Shown piece after piece: positions 46,333 through 46,400 of a DNA stretch of 46,400 bases (the first letter of the stretch is position 1; the number at the start of each line of letters is the position of its first letter). A program made the translations under genes and the position numbers. The notes under the pieces were generated by a model. The model worked only from the letters and a program-made list of their open reading frames with translations. It had not been told where the DNA came from and did no database searches. This DNA comes from Firmicutes bacterium AF25-13AC (lineage in GTDB: Bacteria; Bacillota; Clostridia; Lachnospirales; Lachnospiraceae). Where the stretch lies: the NCBI GenBank assembly GCA_003478935.1, contig QUFP01000036.1, positions 1-46,400 on the forward strand, in the 5' to 3' direction.

Positions 46333-46400
46333 TTAATTATAGCAGTAATAAAAAAATTTTGTCAATTTAATTATAGCAGTAATAAAAAAATTTTGTCAAT
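46333..46400 (-). promoter_or_regulatory. Tandemly duplicated sigma-A promoter (two 34-bp units)
   Basis: A 34-bp unit is repeated exactly and runs to the window edge. Each unit has TTGACA, 18-bp spacer, TATAAT on the minus strand: -35/-10 at 46360-46365/46336-46341 and at 46394-46399/46370-46375. More copies may lie beyond the edge. The region 46167-46332 is a ~160-nt leader with an extra TATAAT-like box near 46293. Confidence 0.8.

Noticed and set aside
1..46400. CRISPR array, tRNA or rRNA genes
   Set aside because: No regularly spaced repeats, cloverleaf-like segments or rRNA-like sequence were noticed on either strand.

Overview
The window looks like a chromosomal segment of a low-GC Gram-positive gut anaerobe, most likely Clostridia/Lachnospiraceae. 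The reasons are AT-rich DNA, strong AGGAGG-type ribosome binding sites, sigma-A promoters of TTGACA-17/18-TATAAT type, NhaC-type antiporter, giant hybrid histidine kinases, a DUF285/BspA repeat protein, and solute-binding proteins fused to a 5'-nucleotidase C-terminal domain. This is inference; no rRNA or other taxonomic marker is present. Almost all genes lie on the minus strand. Plus-strand genes are the MFS transporter, a small nuclease-tail protein, an XRE regulator and the IS110 remnant.

Layout. (1) 1-139: right end of an IS200/IS605-type element whose last bases supply the stop codon of the next gene. (2) 136-9430: peptide uptake and breakdown operon (dipeptide-binding protein, S9 peptidase, DppBCDF-type ABC transporter, M20 amidohydrolase) from one strong promoter. 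(3) 9516-17862: MFS transporter, a REC-GGDEF-EAL c-di-GMP protein, an endonuclease/exonuclease/phosphatase family enzyme, a stand-alone tail of a PD-(D/E)XK nuclease-transposase, a DUF285 repeat protein coupled to a WYL regulator, and an XRE regulator. (4) 17901-27674: signalling operon of a lipoprotein (solute-binding domain plus 5'-nucleotidase C domain), two hybrid histidine kinases (one carrying an intact GGDEF domain) and an NhaC-type antiporter. (5) 27853-30089: an AbiE-like two-gene toxin-antitoxin candidate with a perfect 18-bp inverted-repeat operator, abutting a broken AraC regulator. (6) 30198-34591: a second solute-binding/5'-nucleotidase-C protein with its own hybrid kinase. (7) 34632-46400: two diverged tandem copies of a four-gene cassette: small secreted protein, hairpin, secreted propeller-like protein with an LCxRPxCxH motif, and a two-gene ABC transporter with a very large (~800 aa) permease. 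An IS110 remnant lies between the copies and a MITE-like repeat after the second.

The duplicated cassette is my best candidate for an undescribed system. Its architecture (short exported protein, terminator-like hairpin, then accessory protein and ABC exporter/immunity-type transporter) resembles a class of bacteriocin or secreted-effector loci, but I do not recognise the small proteins. The paired SBP-5'NucC/hybrid-kinase modules are the second candidate.

Four genes (dppB-like, DUF285 protein, a hybrid kinase, a solute-binding protein) are each split by what looks like a single missing base, three or four of them in short homopolymers. This pattern points to consensus errors in the assembly rather than four independent pseudogenes, so I annotate each as one gene with a frameshift.
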